Shown here: positions 6,601 to 16,050 of the stretch, one piece after another
Numbering within the stretch: position 1 is the first letter of the stretch
How the letters are laid out: the number at the start of each line of letters is the position of its first letter
Assembly (NCBI GenBank): GCA_025655455.1
Contig: JAHXIV010000023.1
Location: 1 to 42,978, forward strand
DNA from: a gamma proteobacterium symbiont of Taylorina sp.
Lineage (GTDB): Bacteria > Pseudomonadota > Gammaproteobacteria > GRL18
Length of the DNA stretch: 42,978 nt
Reading direction: 5' to 3'
Notes under the pieces: generated by a model
Databases searched by the model: none
What the model saw: only the letters and a program-made list of their open reading frames with translations
Told to the model about the DNA's origin: nothing
Position numbers and translations under genes: made by a program

Positions 6601-9600
6601 TGATTGAAGTCATTAAAATGGTAAAGTTCCTGACCATTTTGAGAGATAACCTGAGTGCCATTATTGTATCCGTGTTGATAAACACAGCTATATACTGTTT
6701 GGTTTGTTGATACAAAAAATTGTTTATCCGGGGTTCGATCAAAACCAACAACACTGATAAGATTACTACCTTCAGCAGCATAGTTGGAGAGTTCAATAGT
6801 CCTGATGGGTCTGAAAACACCATTTTCCAACAGGCTTATAATAGCAGTATCGGGATTGTGCTCATTACCGGGAGTATTGTCTATGGAAATCAATTCAAAG
6901 ACATAGAGTCCTTCGGGACTTGAAGTAAAAAAGATATCCAGCAAGTTATTCACCTCACTGTTAAAATCAAGCTCGGTTTTTATTCCATCAGAGCCAATTT
7001 TTATTATTTTTTTACGGTAGCTATTCGTCTCACTGTTCTTACCCTGCAGACTGCGAGCATAAAATAAACTCCCCTCATGAAACACCATATCACCCCATCG
7101 GTTTAAATAATAATCCCCGTTGAAGAAATTCAGCCCCTCCCCCAGCAGACGAATATCTTCCTGAGTATTTCCACCTGCAAACAAGACAATGGTTCCATTT
7201 GGGAAAATGCGATAAATTTTTGCACTGGAGCCTTGCTCTTCACCATTGAGTATATAAAGACTGCCATCATCACCGATAGTGAGATCAACAATTTGATTAA
7301 AACGGGCATCAAGGGCTGAACCACCATTGCTTACTTCAGAAAAGCTCCCCGTAAAGCCAGGCTTGCCCGCTATAGTCATAACAATGCCATTTTTATCTAT
7401 TTTTCGGATCAGCTCCCAATCTTCGACAAGATACACACTTTGATCGGGTGCCGCACTGATACTGGATATCCACCCAAAACCAATACTCAGTGCCGGGACA
7501 TTATCACCACCACTGGATGACTGCGATCCCCCACCCGCTATTCGGGTGATACTGCCATCCGCATTACGGCGCTCCACAGTATTGTATGGTCCGGAAAAAT
7601 ACAGGCTGCCATCTTCCCAAAAATCAATATCTGCTGAATAAAACACATAATTTTCTGAGCACTCATTCAGCTCGACAGTATCCATAATAAAGTGATTGTA
7701 CTGAGTACTACCATCACCTCGATAGAGTTTTTTATCACCGGGGGAAAATAAATGATAAGGGCTTAAGGTCATATTATTAAATAGTGTGCGGTGGATCAGG
7801 TGTTGTTGAAATTTATCCCAGATAATAATTTGGGTAGTCTCTCGCACTGATTCAAGACGAATCCCAATTGGAGGGATCTGAGCAAAACTATTTTCAGTGC
7901 TGCTGGGTTGTATGTATACCGCATCGTACACATATCCAACTTCAATCCTGGCACTGGATGAGGCAATTTCTCTGCCATAAGCATCCTGACCATTCCATTT
8001 GAAGCTAAAGGTTTTATTCGTTTCTGGTTCAAATTCATAATTGAACTGTTGACCTGAGACATTAATATTTAATTTTATTTGTTTTAAGGTACTGGGCAGT
8101 TCATCTTTTGTGAGCACAATATTCAGTTCATCTGAGCGATTGGCAGCACTGTTATAGTTGATAAAAAAGGGAGTATCCTTGACCGGGATGTTTTCACCCA
8201 GTGATTGGCTGATACAATCGATGACGGAGCCGGACGTCTGGGCGCAGGGATCATCTTCCAAAAAGGGTTGAGGAGGGGGTGAAATGAATGGTTCGGGTAA
8301 CTGATAGGGCCAGTTACAATCCCAGGGTGTAAAATGAGTGACCTGAAAACGCCAGACACTTTTACCATCATAAGCAGCCAGTTGTTCTCGTTCCGCATTG
8401 TTGATACCTATTGCAGCTAATGCTTCAACACTGGCTGGAACACCGCTGCCATCAATATCAATATTGGCCAGACCTTCAGTGACACTAACAACGGCAATGA
8501 CTTTGCCATTATCTGAAGGCACCCAGGCATCCAGACTTTTATCATAGAAGCCCACTGGAACAATGCCTCCTACCGGAAAATCGAGAAAATTATCAACGTA
8601 TACTGACACAGGTTGATTAAAGGTCACCCGTTGAGCACCTGCCTGGATGGCTTCATCTATTGATAAATCAACAGCGTAGGTATAGGCACTGGATGCCGGT
8701 AAGGGTGCGGGCATGGCTAATGACCCATTATCACCAACTGTGTATTCAGTGGCACGAACGGAAAGTGTCTCTATTGGTTGTGTAGTGCCATCTGGCAACA
8801 CCATTTGTGCCATGGTGCCGGAGGGAAAGAGGATGGCTGCCTGACGGATGCCTCGTCGGTCATTAATAATACTGCCTTTGGCTAGTTGTGAGTTATTGCT
8901 GGCCATTGTTATATGAGTCACTTGTGGATCAAGTGCAATCAGGATCACATCAGCAGCCTGAACATAGGCTTCCCAAGTGGTTTTTACTTTTCGATCAGCC
9001 GATAAATAGCCTGCTTTATGATAAGAGACCGTGAGTTGACCACCCCCATTAACGGCCATATCAAACCGGCCGTCAGAACGGCTCAGGGTACGACCAAATT
9101 CCGGATGATTTTTTATGGTGATTTCAACATGACTCAGGGGACTGTTTTGTCGGTCTAATACTTGACCTCGGATCACAGCCACTCGGTTTGAGTCAATGCT
9201 TTCCGGTGTCACATTGGTTTGTATGGGATTGTCCCCGGTATACAAAAACTGAACCGAATTGACCATAGGCTCTGGCAGATCTGGATTGATCGGCGGTGCC
9301 CGTGTTGATGGATCATCCGGTAATGGCTCTTCAGGCGGTTCTGTATTAGTAACGGTAATGATCAGGTGACCATAATCGCTGTACTGCTGTCCATCATGGA
9401 CACGTAATTGCACATCATAGGCACCAGGTAAGTCAACGTCAATTGATGGCATTGGAGTATTGGCAGCCGTTATTTGAACTTGACTGCCTGTTGGCGATTG
9501 AGCGATTGTCCACTGATACGTTAAAGGATCACCTTCTGGATCGATGGAAGCACTACCATCAAGATAGATTGTTTCAATACGATTGATTGTAATATTCGCA

Positions 9601-10718
9601 CCCGCTTCTGCAATGGGGGGGATATTTGGCTCAGGCTCGGTAACCGTCAGAGGAAAAATGAATGGTTCACTGGTTAAACGGCCATCATCCACCACCAGGC
9701 CAATTTGAAAAAAACCGGCACTATCCAGTGTTAAGGAGGTATTAACACCAGAGCCAGACAGGTGAGTTTGACTATCTTCGGGTTTATCCAGCGACCAGTA
9801 ATAACTCAGCGGATCACCCTCTGGATCACTGGAGGCAGATGCGTCAAAGTAGACCGTATCACCTGTTTGAATCTGGTTACCATTATCACTCGACGTATTT
9901 ATCCAGGCAACCGGTGTCTGATTAGTGACATCCGATTGCACAATGCGGATGGCATCGGCGACAAAGTAGTTCCCTTGGTCATCATTGGATAGTGTTACAC
10001 TGTAATCAACATGACTTTGAAATTCATATTCACCCAATGATTTTAATTGTCCACCATCATCTGATTGATCAATATCAACTTTTGTTTCCCCGTTGGCATG
10101 TTTGATATAAAAAGGGGCTGAGGTTGATAAAGAAGGATCAGAAGGCGCTCGCGTATAAAGTTTATAACGACCATCATTGGCTACGCTAAAAAACCAGGTG
10201 GCCGTCTTTAAACCACGTCCAGGCCTTGAAACATGAATACTATCATTAAACTGAGTGTCATCCCAGTTAAGAGGAAACCAGTGGCTATAATATTCAGCCT
10301 GTGTATCATCTAAATCCTGAACAGAATAGTCAACCGGAAACAAATTGATCGCATTGTTTATTTCATAGTTTGAAAATTCAGATTGATTTTCCAATGCAAC
10401 AAAATAGTGATTTTCTTTTTCAAAATGAAAAAGACCTAATGAGTTCCAGATATTAGCCGTTGTATTCTGCTCAATAATTTTTGAGTCGATGCCATAGGTA
10501 TGTGATAGTTTGAAACGTGCTTGTTCTGTATCATTTTCAAATTCAGGTGTCCGTGTAACCACCTCCCAATAGCCTGTTTCAGAGACTTCAAATTCCCATT
10601 TGCCCGGTTCGTTATCAATAGTTATATCATCAAAGGCCAACGCACTTGAAAAGGCAAGTTGAAAAAAACACAGGATGAAAAACATAGATTGAAAGAATTG
10701 TATCATTTCTTTATTCAT
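3657..10718 (-). CDS. Secreted Rhs/YD-repeat protein with PKD-like domains and polymorphic C-terminal tip
   Basis: 2353 residues. An N-terminal signal peptide (to about residue 28) is followed by one or two golvesin/Xly-like beta modules (about 40-130 and 165-262, ending VADAIRIV), two PKD-like domains (about 268-360 and 365-457, each with DPEGDPL), a carboxypeptidase-regulatory-like beta domain (about 513-600), an NHL/teneurin-like propeller (about 1070-1340), then YD repeats. The conserved Rhs core, DRDTNLIRFGARDYDPVTGR, ends in NNPVNFIDPSG near residue 2237. After it comes a unique tip of about 116 residues. The tip carries GHQSINIG (His2255) and ETCRSYSQ (Cys2327); the His-before-Cys order suggests a circularly permuted NlpC/P60- or papain-like hydrolase, which is inference. 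No VgrG, Tc-toxin or type VI genes are nearby. The small gene downstream may encode immunity. Confidence 0.93.
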   Translation of the reverse strand: MNKEMIQFFQSMFFILCFFQLAFSSALAFDDITIDNEPGKWEFEVSETGYWEVVTRTPEFENDTEQARFKLSHTYGIDSKIIEQNTTANIWNSLGLFHFEKENHYFVALENQSEFSNYEINNAINLFPVDYSVQDLDDTQAEYYSHWFPLNWDDTQFNDSIHVSRPGRGLKTATWFFSVANDGRYKLYTRAPSDPSLSTSAPFYIKHANGETKVDIDQSDDGGQLKSLGEYEFQSHVDYSVTLSNDDQGNYFVADAIRIVQSDVTNQTPVAWINTSSDNGNQIQTGDTVYFDASASSDPEGDPLSYYWSLDKPEDSQTHLSGSGVNTSLTLDSAGFFQIGLVVDDGRLTSEPFIFPLTVTEPEPNIPPIAEAGANITINRIETIYLDGSASIDPEGDPLTYQWTIAQSPTGSQVQITAANTPMPSIDVDLPGAYDVQLRVHDGQQYSDYGHLIITVTNTEPPEEPLPDDPSTRAPPINPDLPEPMVNSVQFLYTGDNPIQTNVTPESIDSNRVAVIRGQVLDRQNSPLSHVEITIKNHPEFGRTLSRSDGRFDMAVNGGGQLTVSYHKAGYLSADRKVKTTWEAYVQAADVILIALDPQVTHITMASNNSQLAKGSIINDRRGIRQAAILFPSGTMAQMVLPDGTTQPIETLSVRATEYTVGDNGSLAMPAPLPASSAYTYAVDLSIDEAIQAGAQRVTFNQPVSVYVDNFLDFPVGGIVPVGFYDKSLDAWVPSDNGKVIAVVSVTEGLANIDIDGSGVPASVEALAAIGINNAEREQLAAYDGKSVWRFQVTHFTPWDCNWPYQLPEPFISPPPQPFLEDDPCAQTSGSVIDCISQSLGENIPVKDTPFFINYNSAANRSDELNIVLTKDELPSTLKQIKLNINVSGQQFNYEFEPETNKTFSFKWNGQDAYGREIASSSARIEVGYVYDAVYIQPSSTENSFAQIPPIGIRLESVRETTQIIIWDKFQQHLIHRTLFNNMTLSPYHLFSPGDKKLYRGDGSTQYNHFIMDTVELNECSENYVFYSADIDFWEDGSLYFSGPYNTVERRNADGSITRIAGGGSQSSSGGDNVPALSIGFGWISSISAAPDQSVYLVEDWELIRKIDKNGIVMTIAGKPGFTGSFSEVSNGGSALDARFNQIVDLTIGDDGSLYILNGEEQGSSAKIYRIFPNGTIVLFAGGNTQEDIRLLGEGLNFFNGDYYLNRWGDMVFHEGSLFYARSLQGKNSETNSYRKKIIKIGSDGIKTELDFNSEVNNLLDIFFTSSPEGLYVFELISIDNTPGNEHNPDTAIISLLENGVFRPIRTIELSNYAAEGSNLISVVGFDRTPDKQFFVSTNQTVYSCVYQHGYNNGTQVISQNGQELYHFNDFNQHEKTIDLLTGVTDYEFIHENGKLTEIHDRHGNVTQIVRTGEQAPHAIIAPNGKQTEIHYNADKQVSQIRYDSGESYAVTYDAEDFIDTFTDPMNHTAQMDFDAQGRLIYDENAGGGFWRLRREETDNGFTVNKTSAENRQTRYEVSKANGAVNFTTINPDNSIRQENTRDDIKTIQDEQGTLTTITQAVDPWWKNSKYARQIQVKQPSGNTMTVAIERSIEKDRTDPNANWFNFITRTQTRTINAAATWTTVNHAVDKTQTTTTPEGRERTTVFNEKGNIAEIRVPGIESVFLSYDPEGRLESLIQGQGETQRKTMMSYYDSGDQKGYLSTFTTGSYTDYFQYDHSGAVDKQTRSDGKIIAYDFNANGYLTALTPPGKAEHRFNYTDVDLTEDYLPPLLADLSETQTHYDYNLDKQLERITRPDSKTIEFIHHDSTGQLSQILTPVGHYQYTYLSSGQIDTIAAPGEHVLDYGYDGQQLSSINLSGEVNGLLEMDYNAFFQLSELRLNSLDLVPDAEDFIYDRDGLLLRAGELSLTNRADNGLPETSTLGTLSTQYRYNSFGETQTFSANHTDTLLYSVDYGIRDTSGRLVDISESIENESRVWHYDYDVSGRLEKVSLDGVLINHYGFDDNGNRVMLNGVTLAIYDEQDRLKSYGTTEYSYNANGDLSSKTEHDSGAISLYNYDVFGNLRQVELPDVTIDYVIDGQNRRVGKKIDGVLVQGLLYQDNLNPVAELDGLGNVVSRFVYANKINVPAYMIKGGIRYRIVSDHLGSPRLVVNATTGEVVQWMDYDEYGNILNDSNPGFQPFGFAGGIYDRDTNLIRFGARDYDPVTGRWTAKDPIGFEGGLNVYAYVENNPVNFIDPSGQDIWVEGPSHNEVAGHQSINIGDINGHYNSYGFAINEGGTVYEDLWRGGDVVEDMYMETTPEMDRQAVKDIIRDWDNDSSRPYFWETCRSYSQRRFNRFMDELPGNRLTTPPRR

Positions 10719-11048
10719 TCATTTTATTAATTATTCTGAAAACTAAATGTGTGCAAAAAATGACGTATGAAATATAAAGAGTTGGGTTCCATGTCGTGAC
10801 TTTCCTTTTCCATAAGGTGCACTGTTTGATTGAATTAATATATTATCATGATAGTTATAATAATAACATGCAAAATCAATCTCTTATCCTGACTAATCAG
10901 TATTGATCATCGGCATAAAGTATCGTAATTTTGATAAGGAAGTTCCAAAAAGTCAATATTGTTACTTACAAAATTAAGTTTTTGCTATTATGTCAATTTA
11001 TGATCCATTAAAAATGACAGCAATAATAATTACCTTCATGCCACGTTC
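10719..11048. other. Non-coding stretch upstream of the Rhs gene
   Basis: This AT-rich intergenic region should hold the Rhs promoter (minus strand) and whatever drives the DUF2148 gene (plus strand). It contains small dyads such as ATTATCATGATA near 10850. No convincing promoter pair, ORF or RNA was identified. Confidence 0.5.
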
Positions 11049-11216
11049 ACGTCAAGTTTTTTCAAATTTGTAGATGATTTTGAAGTTAGAGTTGATCACA
11101 TCGCTCTTAAGCTGCATATTCGTTCAGCTTCTCGAAGCGGCTATAGTGATTTTGGCGTCAATAAACGACGTGTAAAAGAATTTTATCAACGCTTATCACA
11201 AAAAACTTCAACCTGA
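11049..11216 (+). pseudogene. DUF1499 protein, C-terminal remnant
   Basis: One frame reads FVDDFEVRVDHIALKLHIRS followed by ASRSGYSDFGVNKRRVKEF and a stop at 11214-11216. The VDD-E-R-D ... RSASR-GYSDFGVN-RRV signature is the conserved end of DUF1499 family proteins. Only about 50 codons remain; there is no plausible start and the N-terminal half is absent. It lies 16 bases upstream of the DUF2148 gene. Confidence 0.78.
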
Positions 11217-11232
11217 AATTAAAAGAGAAAAA

Positions 11233-11808
11233 ATGAAACAAACAATAGAAACTATTATTAATTTGATGGCCGCTTCAGCTATTACAGCACCAAAGGCAGG
11301 CGGTAAAGATTGCCTGGAAATTGTTGCCATTACTGAGACAGATGACCTGCAGCGTATCGCAGATGAGATGTGTCATTATGCACATAAGAGTTCTAAAGAA
11401 AACTACTGGCACCGCGATGCAGCCAATATTGAAAATTGTCAGGGCTTATTATTGATAGGACTGGCAGGCCCGGTCACTGCAGGATATGATTGCGGCGGCT
11501 GTGGTTATGCCACTTGTAAGGAATTTGAAGATTCCCGTGATCTAAAAGATTTCGCCATGGGCTATACCGGTCCGCATTGTATTATGCGTATGATGGATAT
11601 TGGTGTTGCACTTTCCTCGGCAGCCAAACAAGCCAGCTTATTTAATATTGATAATCGTATACAACAACGTGTCGGAGCAGCTGCCCGATCTTTAGGCTAT
11701 ATCAATTGTGAAGTTGCTATGGGAATTCCCATCAGTATTAGTGGTAAAAGTATTTTTTATGATCGAAAAACTCTCAGTAAAAAATCACTGGCCGATAGTA
11801 AAAAATAA
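11233..11808 (+). CDS. DUF2148 ferredoxin-domain-containing protein
   Basis: 191 residues matching the DUF2148 family throughout. N-terminal MAASAITAPKAGGKDCLEI, central GLAGPVTAGYDCGGCGYATC with closely spaced cysteines (about 91-100), and a further cysteine in GYTGPHCIMRMMDIG. A C-terminal small-residue-rich segment follows (GAAARSLGYINCEVAMGIPI). The cysteine cluster resembles an iron-sulfur ligand set and the family is annotated as ferredoxin-like, but no biochemical function is established. The start is an ATG preceded by a purine-rich AAAAGAGAAA. It converges with the leuA-like gene, with 25 bases between the stops. Confidence 0.88.
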   Translation: MKQTIETIINLMAASAITAPKAGGKDCLEIVAITETDDLQRIADEMCHYAHKSSKENYWHRDAANIENCQGLLLIGLAGPVTAGYDCGGCGYATCKEFEDSRDLKDFAMGYTGPHCIMRMMDIGVALSSAAKQASLFNIDNRIQQRVGAAARSLGYINCEVAMGIPISISGKSIFYDRKTLSKKSLADSKK

Positions 11809-11833
11809 AGATTTATCGTCAGTTGAGAAGTGC

Positions 11834-13387
11834 TCATTTCTGTGATGAATTATTAATTTTTCTGCTATGCCATAAAATATTAATCATGCGGATAGTAGCA
11901 CTGATTGCAGCAAAAACCTGATTGAGATTAACACCCCGTGTTTTTATCGGCTTATCTCCCATATCCCAGGTAATGATACATTCTGTCAACGCATTGGTAT
12001 GACCACCTTTTGGAATACGTACTTCAAAGTCGGTTAAGCTGGGTAATTGAAAGTCATATTGTCTGATAATCTTGGATATTGAATCAATAAACGCATCAAA
12101 ACCACCATTGCCCGATCCTGCAGCACGATGAGTTTTGCCTTCAATTTCAACCAGAATACTGACAGTTGAATCCAGCTTTAGACTACTATTGATCGCACAA
12201 TCCAATAATTTAATATGATGATAGTCATGGCTCTCCATCACATCAGAAATAATAAAGGGCAGATCGTGTAGAGTAATTCGCTGCTTGGAATCCCCTAATT
12301 GTTTCACTTTAGCCAGAACTTTTGCCTGATTTTCCTTTGACAGTGATAATCCCAGCTCTTCCAGATTTTTTGCCAGAGAAGCTTTACCACTCATCTTACC
12401 CAGAGCATAGCTGCGTTTTCGGGAAAAGCGTTCCGGACTCAGACGGGTTTCATATAAACCGCCCTTTTGATCACCATCCGCATGGATACCAGCAGTTTGA
12501 GTAAAAACATCAGCTCCTACAATGGGAGCATTGGCTGAAACCCATTTACCGGAAAAATTTTCTACCATATTGCTGACTTGTACAATATTAGTTTCATCTA
12601 TTGCAGTATGTACATTCATTTTGTCACGCAATACCACTTCCACTTCTGCCAGTGAAGCATTACCTGTCCTTTCACCCAGACAATTAATGGTACAATGAAT
12701 AGCACTGACCCCTGCCTTAACTGCCGTCATTGCATTAGCAACCGCCAGTCCATAATCATTATGTGGATGAAAATCAAACTGTACCTGAGGATAACGCCTG
12801 ACCATATCTTTAATGCTGTCATAGACCTCATCAGGAGACATCACCCCCAGAGTATCCGGTAACATAAAATGGCTGATCCCCGAACCTTTCAGTTCATCCA
12901 TTAATGCAAAAACATAATCACGACTATCTGCATATCCATTAGACCAGTCTTCAAGATAAACATTCACAATCAGATCATGAGAAAAGGCATAATCAAGAGT
13001 TTGCTTGATATCATTCACATGCTCAATTAAAGTTTTCCCTAATTGTTCCTGACAATGTTTGGCACTGCCTTTAGTCAATAAGTTAAGCACCCGTCCACCG
13101 GATTCAATAATCCAGTCAACACTGAGCTGGTGATCGACAAAACCTAAAATCTCAATTCGATCGGCATATCCATTTTCAGCAGCCCATTGATTGATCTTAA
13201 TCAGCCCTTCTTTTTCACGATTTGAAACACGAGCCGAAGCAACCTCAATCCGATCAACCTGTAAAGCCTCCAGTAAGGCCTTTACAATCTGAACTTTCTC
13301 ATCCGGAGAAAAACTAACACCCTGAGTTTGTTCTCCATCGCGTAAGGTGGTATCCATAATCTGAATATGACGTGAGCTATCTTTCAT
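11834..13387 (-). CDS. 2-isopropylmalate/citramalate synthase-family protein (LeuA-like)
   Basis: 517 residues. It condenses acetyl-CoA with a 2-oxo acid, most likely 2-oxoisovalerate for leucine synthesis given the leuCD neighbours. The TIM barrel begins DTTLRDGEQTQGVSFSPDEK, has the metal-binding FHPHNDYGLAVANA and the GERTGNASLAEVE segment. A C-terminal LeuA-type allosteric dimer domain follows (about 375-505, with GSGNGGFDAF and KTRGVN). It is not the closest match to the standard gammaproteobacterial LeuA; the sequence feels more like the shorter LeuA2/citramalate-type enzymes, so substrate choice is uncertain. It starts two bases after the leuD stop. Its 3' part is duplicated at 1-118. 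Confidence 0.88.
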   Translation of the reverse strand: MKDSSRHIQIMDTTLRDGEQTQGVSFSPDEKVQIVKALLEALQVDRIEVASARVSNREKEGLIKINQWAAENGYADRIEILGFVDHQLSVDWIIESGGRVLNLLTKGSAKHCQEQLGKTLIEHVNDIKQTLDYAFSHDLIVNVYLEDWSNGYADSRDYVFALMDELKGSGISHFMLPDTLGVMSPDEVYDSIKDMVRRYPQVQFDFHPHNDYGLAVANAMTAVKAGVSAIHCTINCLGERTGNASLAEVEVVLRDKMNVHTAIDETNIVQVSNMVENFSGKWVSANAPIVGADVFTQTAGIHADGDQKGGLYETRLSPERFSRKRSYALGKMSGKASLAKNLEELGLSLSKENQAKVLAKVKQLGDSKQRITLHDLPFIISDVMESHDYHHIKLLDCAINSSLKLDSTVSILVEIEGKTHRAAGSGNGGFDAFIDSISKIIRQYDFQLPSLTDFEVRIPKGGHTNALTECIITWDMGDKPIKTRGVNLNQVFAAISATIRMINILWHSRKINNSSQK

Positions 13388-13389
13388 AC

Positions 13390-14007
13390 TTAAACTGAAC
13401 GCCAGAGCCAGGGTAAGACCTGTTTTTGTCTGGCTTCAAAGGCATCAATCTTGTCGCTATACTGCAGAGAGAGGCCAATATCATCCAGCCCCTTTAATAG
13501 ATTATTTTTTCGAAACGGATCAATTTCAAAATTAACTATCATTCCTGCTGCTGTAGTAATCACTTGTTTTTCCAGATCAATTGCAAATCTAGTTCCCTCA
13601 TTTGCTGTAATTTCATCCATTAAACTCTTTAAGATATCGTCACTGACAACAATCGCCAAAATGCCATTTTTAAAACAGTTATTATAAAAAATATCCGCAT
13701 AACTAGTGGAAATTATCGTATTAAAACCGTAGTCTTCAATGGCCCAGGGAGCATGTTCACGGGATGAGCCACAACCAAAGTTATCACCTGCTACTAATAT
13801 ATGCGCTCCTTTAAAAGTAGCTTTATTAAGTTCAAAATCCATGTTATCACTGCCGTCATCATTATAACGCCAGTCATGGAACAGATGTATACCGAAGCCA
13901 CTGCGTTCTACTCTTTTCAAGAACTGCTTGGGGATGATTTGATCGGTGTCAACATTACTGCGATTGAGCAGGGCAGCAATACTTTCATTTTTCTTATACG
14001 CCTTCAT
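13390..14007 (-). CDS. leuD: 3-isopropylmalate dehydratase small subunit
   Basis: 205 residues, the normal length for LeuD. Together with LeuC it isomerises 2- to 3-isopropylmalate in leucine synthesis in the cytoplasm. Diagnostic segments are [15 protein letters not shown] near the N-terminus and [16 protein letters not shown] in the swivelling domain, then NNCFKNGI. Its ATG overlaps the leuC stop (ATGA), so the subunits are translationally coupled. Confidence 0.97.
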   Translation of the reverse strand: MKAYKKNESIAALLNRSNVDTDQIIPKQFLKRVERSGFGIHLFHDWRYNDDGSDNMDFELNKATFKGAHILVAGDNFGCGSSREHAPWAIEDYGFNTIISTSYADIFYNNCFKNGILAIVVSDDILKSLMDEITANEGTRFAIDLEKQVITTAAGMIVNFEIDPFRKNNLLKGLDDIGLSLQYSDKIDAFEARQKQVLPWLWRSV

Positions 14008-15419
14008 ATCTGCTCCTGTTTTTGACTAAGACGAATGTCTACAAAATGACCTTGTGCAGCAGCAGCGGCGGCCATGACAGGAGACACCAGATGGGTTCGT
14101 CCTCCTTTTCCCTGACGGCCTTCAAAATTGCGGTTAGAAGTAGAGGCGCAACGCTGTCCATCACTTAATTGATCGCCATTCATCGCCAGACACATGGAAC
14201 AGCCCGGTTCACGCCATTCCCAGCCAGCCGCTTTAAATATCTGATCCAGACCCTCTTCTTCAGCCTGATTTTTGACCAGAAAAGAACCCGGAACAGCAAT
14301 AGCAGTCACATTTTCATGTACCTGTGTGCCCTTAACCTCAGCCGCAGCTGCACGAAAATCTTCAATTCTACCATTCGTACAGGAACCGAGAAAAACATAA
14401 TCAATATTAATATCGGTTATTTTAACGCCTGCTTCAAGTCCCATATAAGCCAGTGCATTTTTACATGCCTGATTTTGAATCACATTGTCAAAGCTGTCCG
14501 GTGCCGGAACCACACTATTCACTCCAACAACCTGTTCCGGGGAGGTGCCCCATGTGACCTGTGGTGCAATACCCTCAGCCGCCAGGATCACCGTTGTATC
14601 ATATTCAGCATCTTCATCACTGACCATACTCTGCCAGTAGCTTAACGCCTGATCCCAGTCTTCATCGGCAGGTGCAAACTCTTTGCCTTTTAAATATTGA
14701 AAAGTTTTTTCATCAGGAGCAACCATACCTGCCCGTGCACCGGCTTCAATGGCCATATTACACAGCGTCATACGCCCTTCCATAGTCAAATTTCTGACAG
14801 CAGTACCAGTAAATTCAGCTACATAGCCAGTCCCTCCAGCGGTGCCGATTTTCCCGATAATAGCCAGAGCTATATCTTTAGCGGTACAATATGGAGATAA
14901 TTCACCCGTTACTTCTACTTTCATGGTTTTAGATTTTTTCTGCGGCAAAGTCTGAGTGACCATGACATGCTCTACCTCAGAAGTACCGATACCAAAGGCC
15001 AGTGCACCAAAAGCACCATGAGTAGCAGTATGACTATCACCACAAACAACCGTCATGCCGGGATGCACAAAGCCATGTTCCGGTACGACTATATGGATGA
15101 CACCATTATTGGGATCATCCATCGTATAAAGATTCAAATCATTACTGGAACAGTTATCTGCCATTGTTTCAATTTGTTTTTTTGCAATTGGATCAGCAAT
15201 CGGCTGATGACGATTCTTAGTGGGTACACAGTGATCCATGGTCGCGAGAATACTGTGTTTATTACGTACTTTTCGCCCCGACTGCAACATTGATTCAAAT
15301 GCCTGAGGACTGGTAACCTCGTGCATTAAGTGTCGATCAATATATAACAATGGTGCCTGACCCGCTGCTTCATGTACCAGATGTGCATCCCATATTTTTT
15401 CATACATTGTTTTATTCAT
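14004..15419 (-). CDS. leuC: 3-isopropylmalate dehydratase large subunit
   Basis: 471 residues, aconitase family, the catalytic large subunit of isopropylmalate isomerase. The [4Fe-4S] ligands are visible at Cys347 (LGSCTNGR) and Cys407/Cys410 ([10 protein letters not shown]), the standard positions. Other landmarks are DHCVPTKNR and [13 protein letters not shown]. It is the first gene of a leuC-leuD-leuA-like minus-strand operon. leuB is not in the window, unlike many leucine operons. The ATG is preceded by a weak ribosome site. Confidence 0.97.
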   Translation of the reverse strand: MNKTMYEKIWDAHLVHEAAGQAPLLYIDRHLMHEVTSPQAFESMLQSGRKVRNKHSILATMDHCVPTKNRHQPIADPIAKKQIETMADNCSSNDLNLYTMDDPNNGVIHIVVPEHGFVHPGMTVVCGDSHTATHGAFGALAFGIGTSEVEHVMVTQTLPQKKSKTMKVEVTGELSPYCTAKDIALAIIGKIGTAGGTGYVAEFTGTAVRNLTMEGRMTLCNMAIEAGARAGMVAPDEKTFQYLKGKEFAPADEDWDQALSYWQSMVSDEDAEYDTTVILAAEGIAPQVTWGTSPEQVVGVNSVVPAPDSFDNVIQNQACKNALAYMGLEAGVKITDINIDYVFLGSCTNGRIEDFRAAAAEVKGTQVHENVTAIAVPGSFLVKNQAEEEGLDQIFKAAGWEWREPGCSMCLAMNGDQLSDGQRCASTSNRNFEGRQGKGGRTHLVSPVMAAAAAAQGHFVDIRLSQKQEQI

Positions 15420-15444
15420 TACGACTCACATAACTAAAATTTAT

Positions 15445-15468
15445 AAAAAGGCTATCAAAACACAGCCT
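15445..15468 (-). terminator. Terminator-like hairpin between the small membrane-protein gene and leuC
   Basis: On the minus strand AGGCT, a 10-base loop and AGCCT are followed by a short T run. It lies 37 bases after the stop of the upstream gene and 25 bases before leuC, so it could end that transcript or attenuate leuC. No leucine-rich leader peptide was seen. Confidence 0.4.
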
Positions 15469-15504
15469 GCTGACTCATCAAATCAGAACTCTTTGCAAAA
15501 ACTT

Positions 15505-15888
15505 CTACCAGCTTGAAGGATGAACAATACTGGTTGAATTTGATTTTATTCTTTCTATTTCATTTCCTCTAACCATTTTCAACCAGTCATAAGCATGTGT
15601 ATTACCTTCAAAATGACAAACAAAGGTCACATTATAATCATCTTCATACTCTTCCACATGTCTTGTTCGAAAAGAAATTGCAGAAATCCAGTGCTGATCC
15701 ATAAGCCTTGTATTTAAAGATTCTATTTCAGCAAGATTTTTAAACAGAACAGGTTTTTCATTCTTTATTTCAGTGAGGCAATATCTAACGCCTTTAAAGC
15801 CTTCAGAAAAACGATATCCTGTGTACATTAATGCAAGCACAGATACAACAATCACTGGAAAGATAATTAAGCTAAGTTTGTTGTTCAT
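15505..15888 (-). CDS. Small single-pass membrane protein, unknown
   Basis: About 127 residues from the ATG of MNNKLSLIIFPVIVVSVLAL; upstream TTG and ATG codons in frame would add up to 18 residues, but a GGTG lies well placed before this ATG. One N-terminal membrane segment is followed by a soluble domain with three cysteines in the longer form and a C-terminal aromatic-charged region. No family is recognised. It is upstream of and co-directional with leuC but probably separately terminated. Confidence 0.6.
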   Translation of the reverse strand: MNNKLSLIIFPVIVVSVLALMYTGYRFSEGFKGVRYCLTEIKNEKPVLFKNLAEIESLNTRLMDQHWISAISFRTRHVEEYEDDYNVTFVCHFEGNTHAYDWLKMVRGNEIERIKSNSTSIVHPSSW

Positions 15889-16050
15889 AAAGGACACCAT
15901 AAAAATAAAAAAATTGAATTCATAATATATATACTCAAGCAATAGGTCAATCCTATACTAATATATTATCAGGGCTAATATTGATAAATATTGCCAATAT
16001 ACTACAATTAAATGAGCATAAAATGAAGGGAAATTGATATACCAACCACA

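Noticed and set aside
14169..14645. A 158-codon frame antisense to leuC
   Set aside because: It lies entirely within a well-conserved gene on the other strand and has no family features.
15420..15504. Leucine attenuator leader upstream of leuC
   Set aside because: No leader peptide with clustered leucine codons; only a weak terminator-like hairpin is seen.
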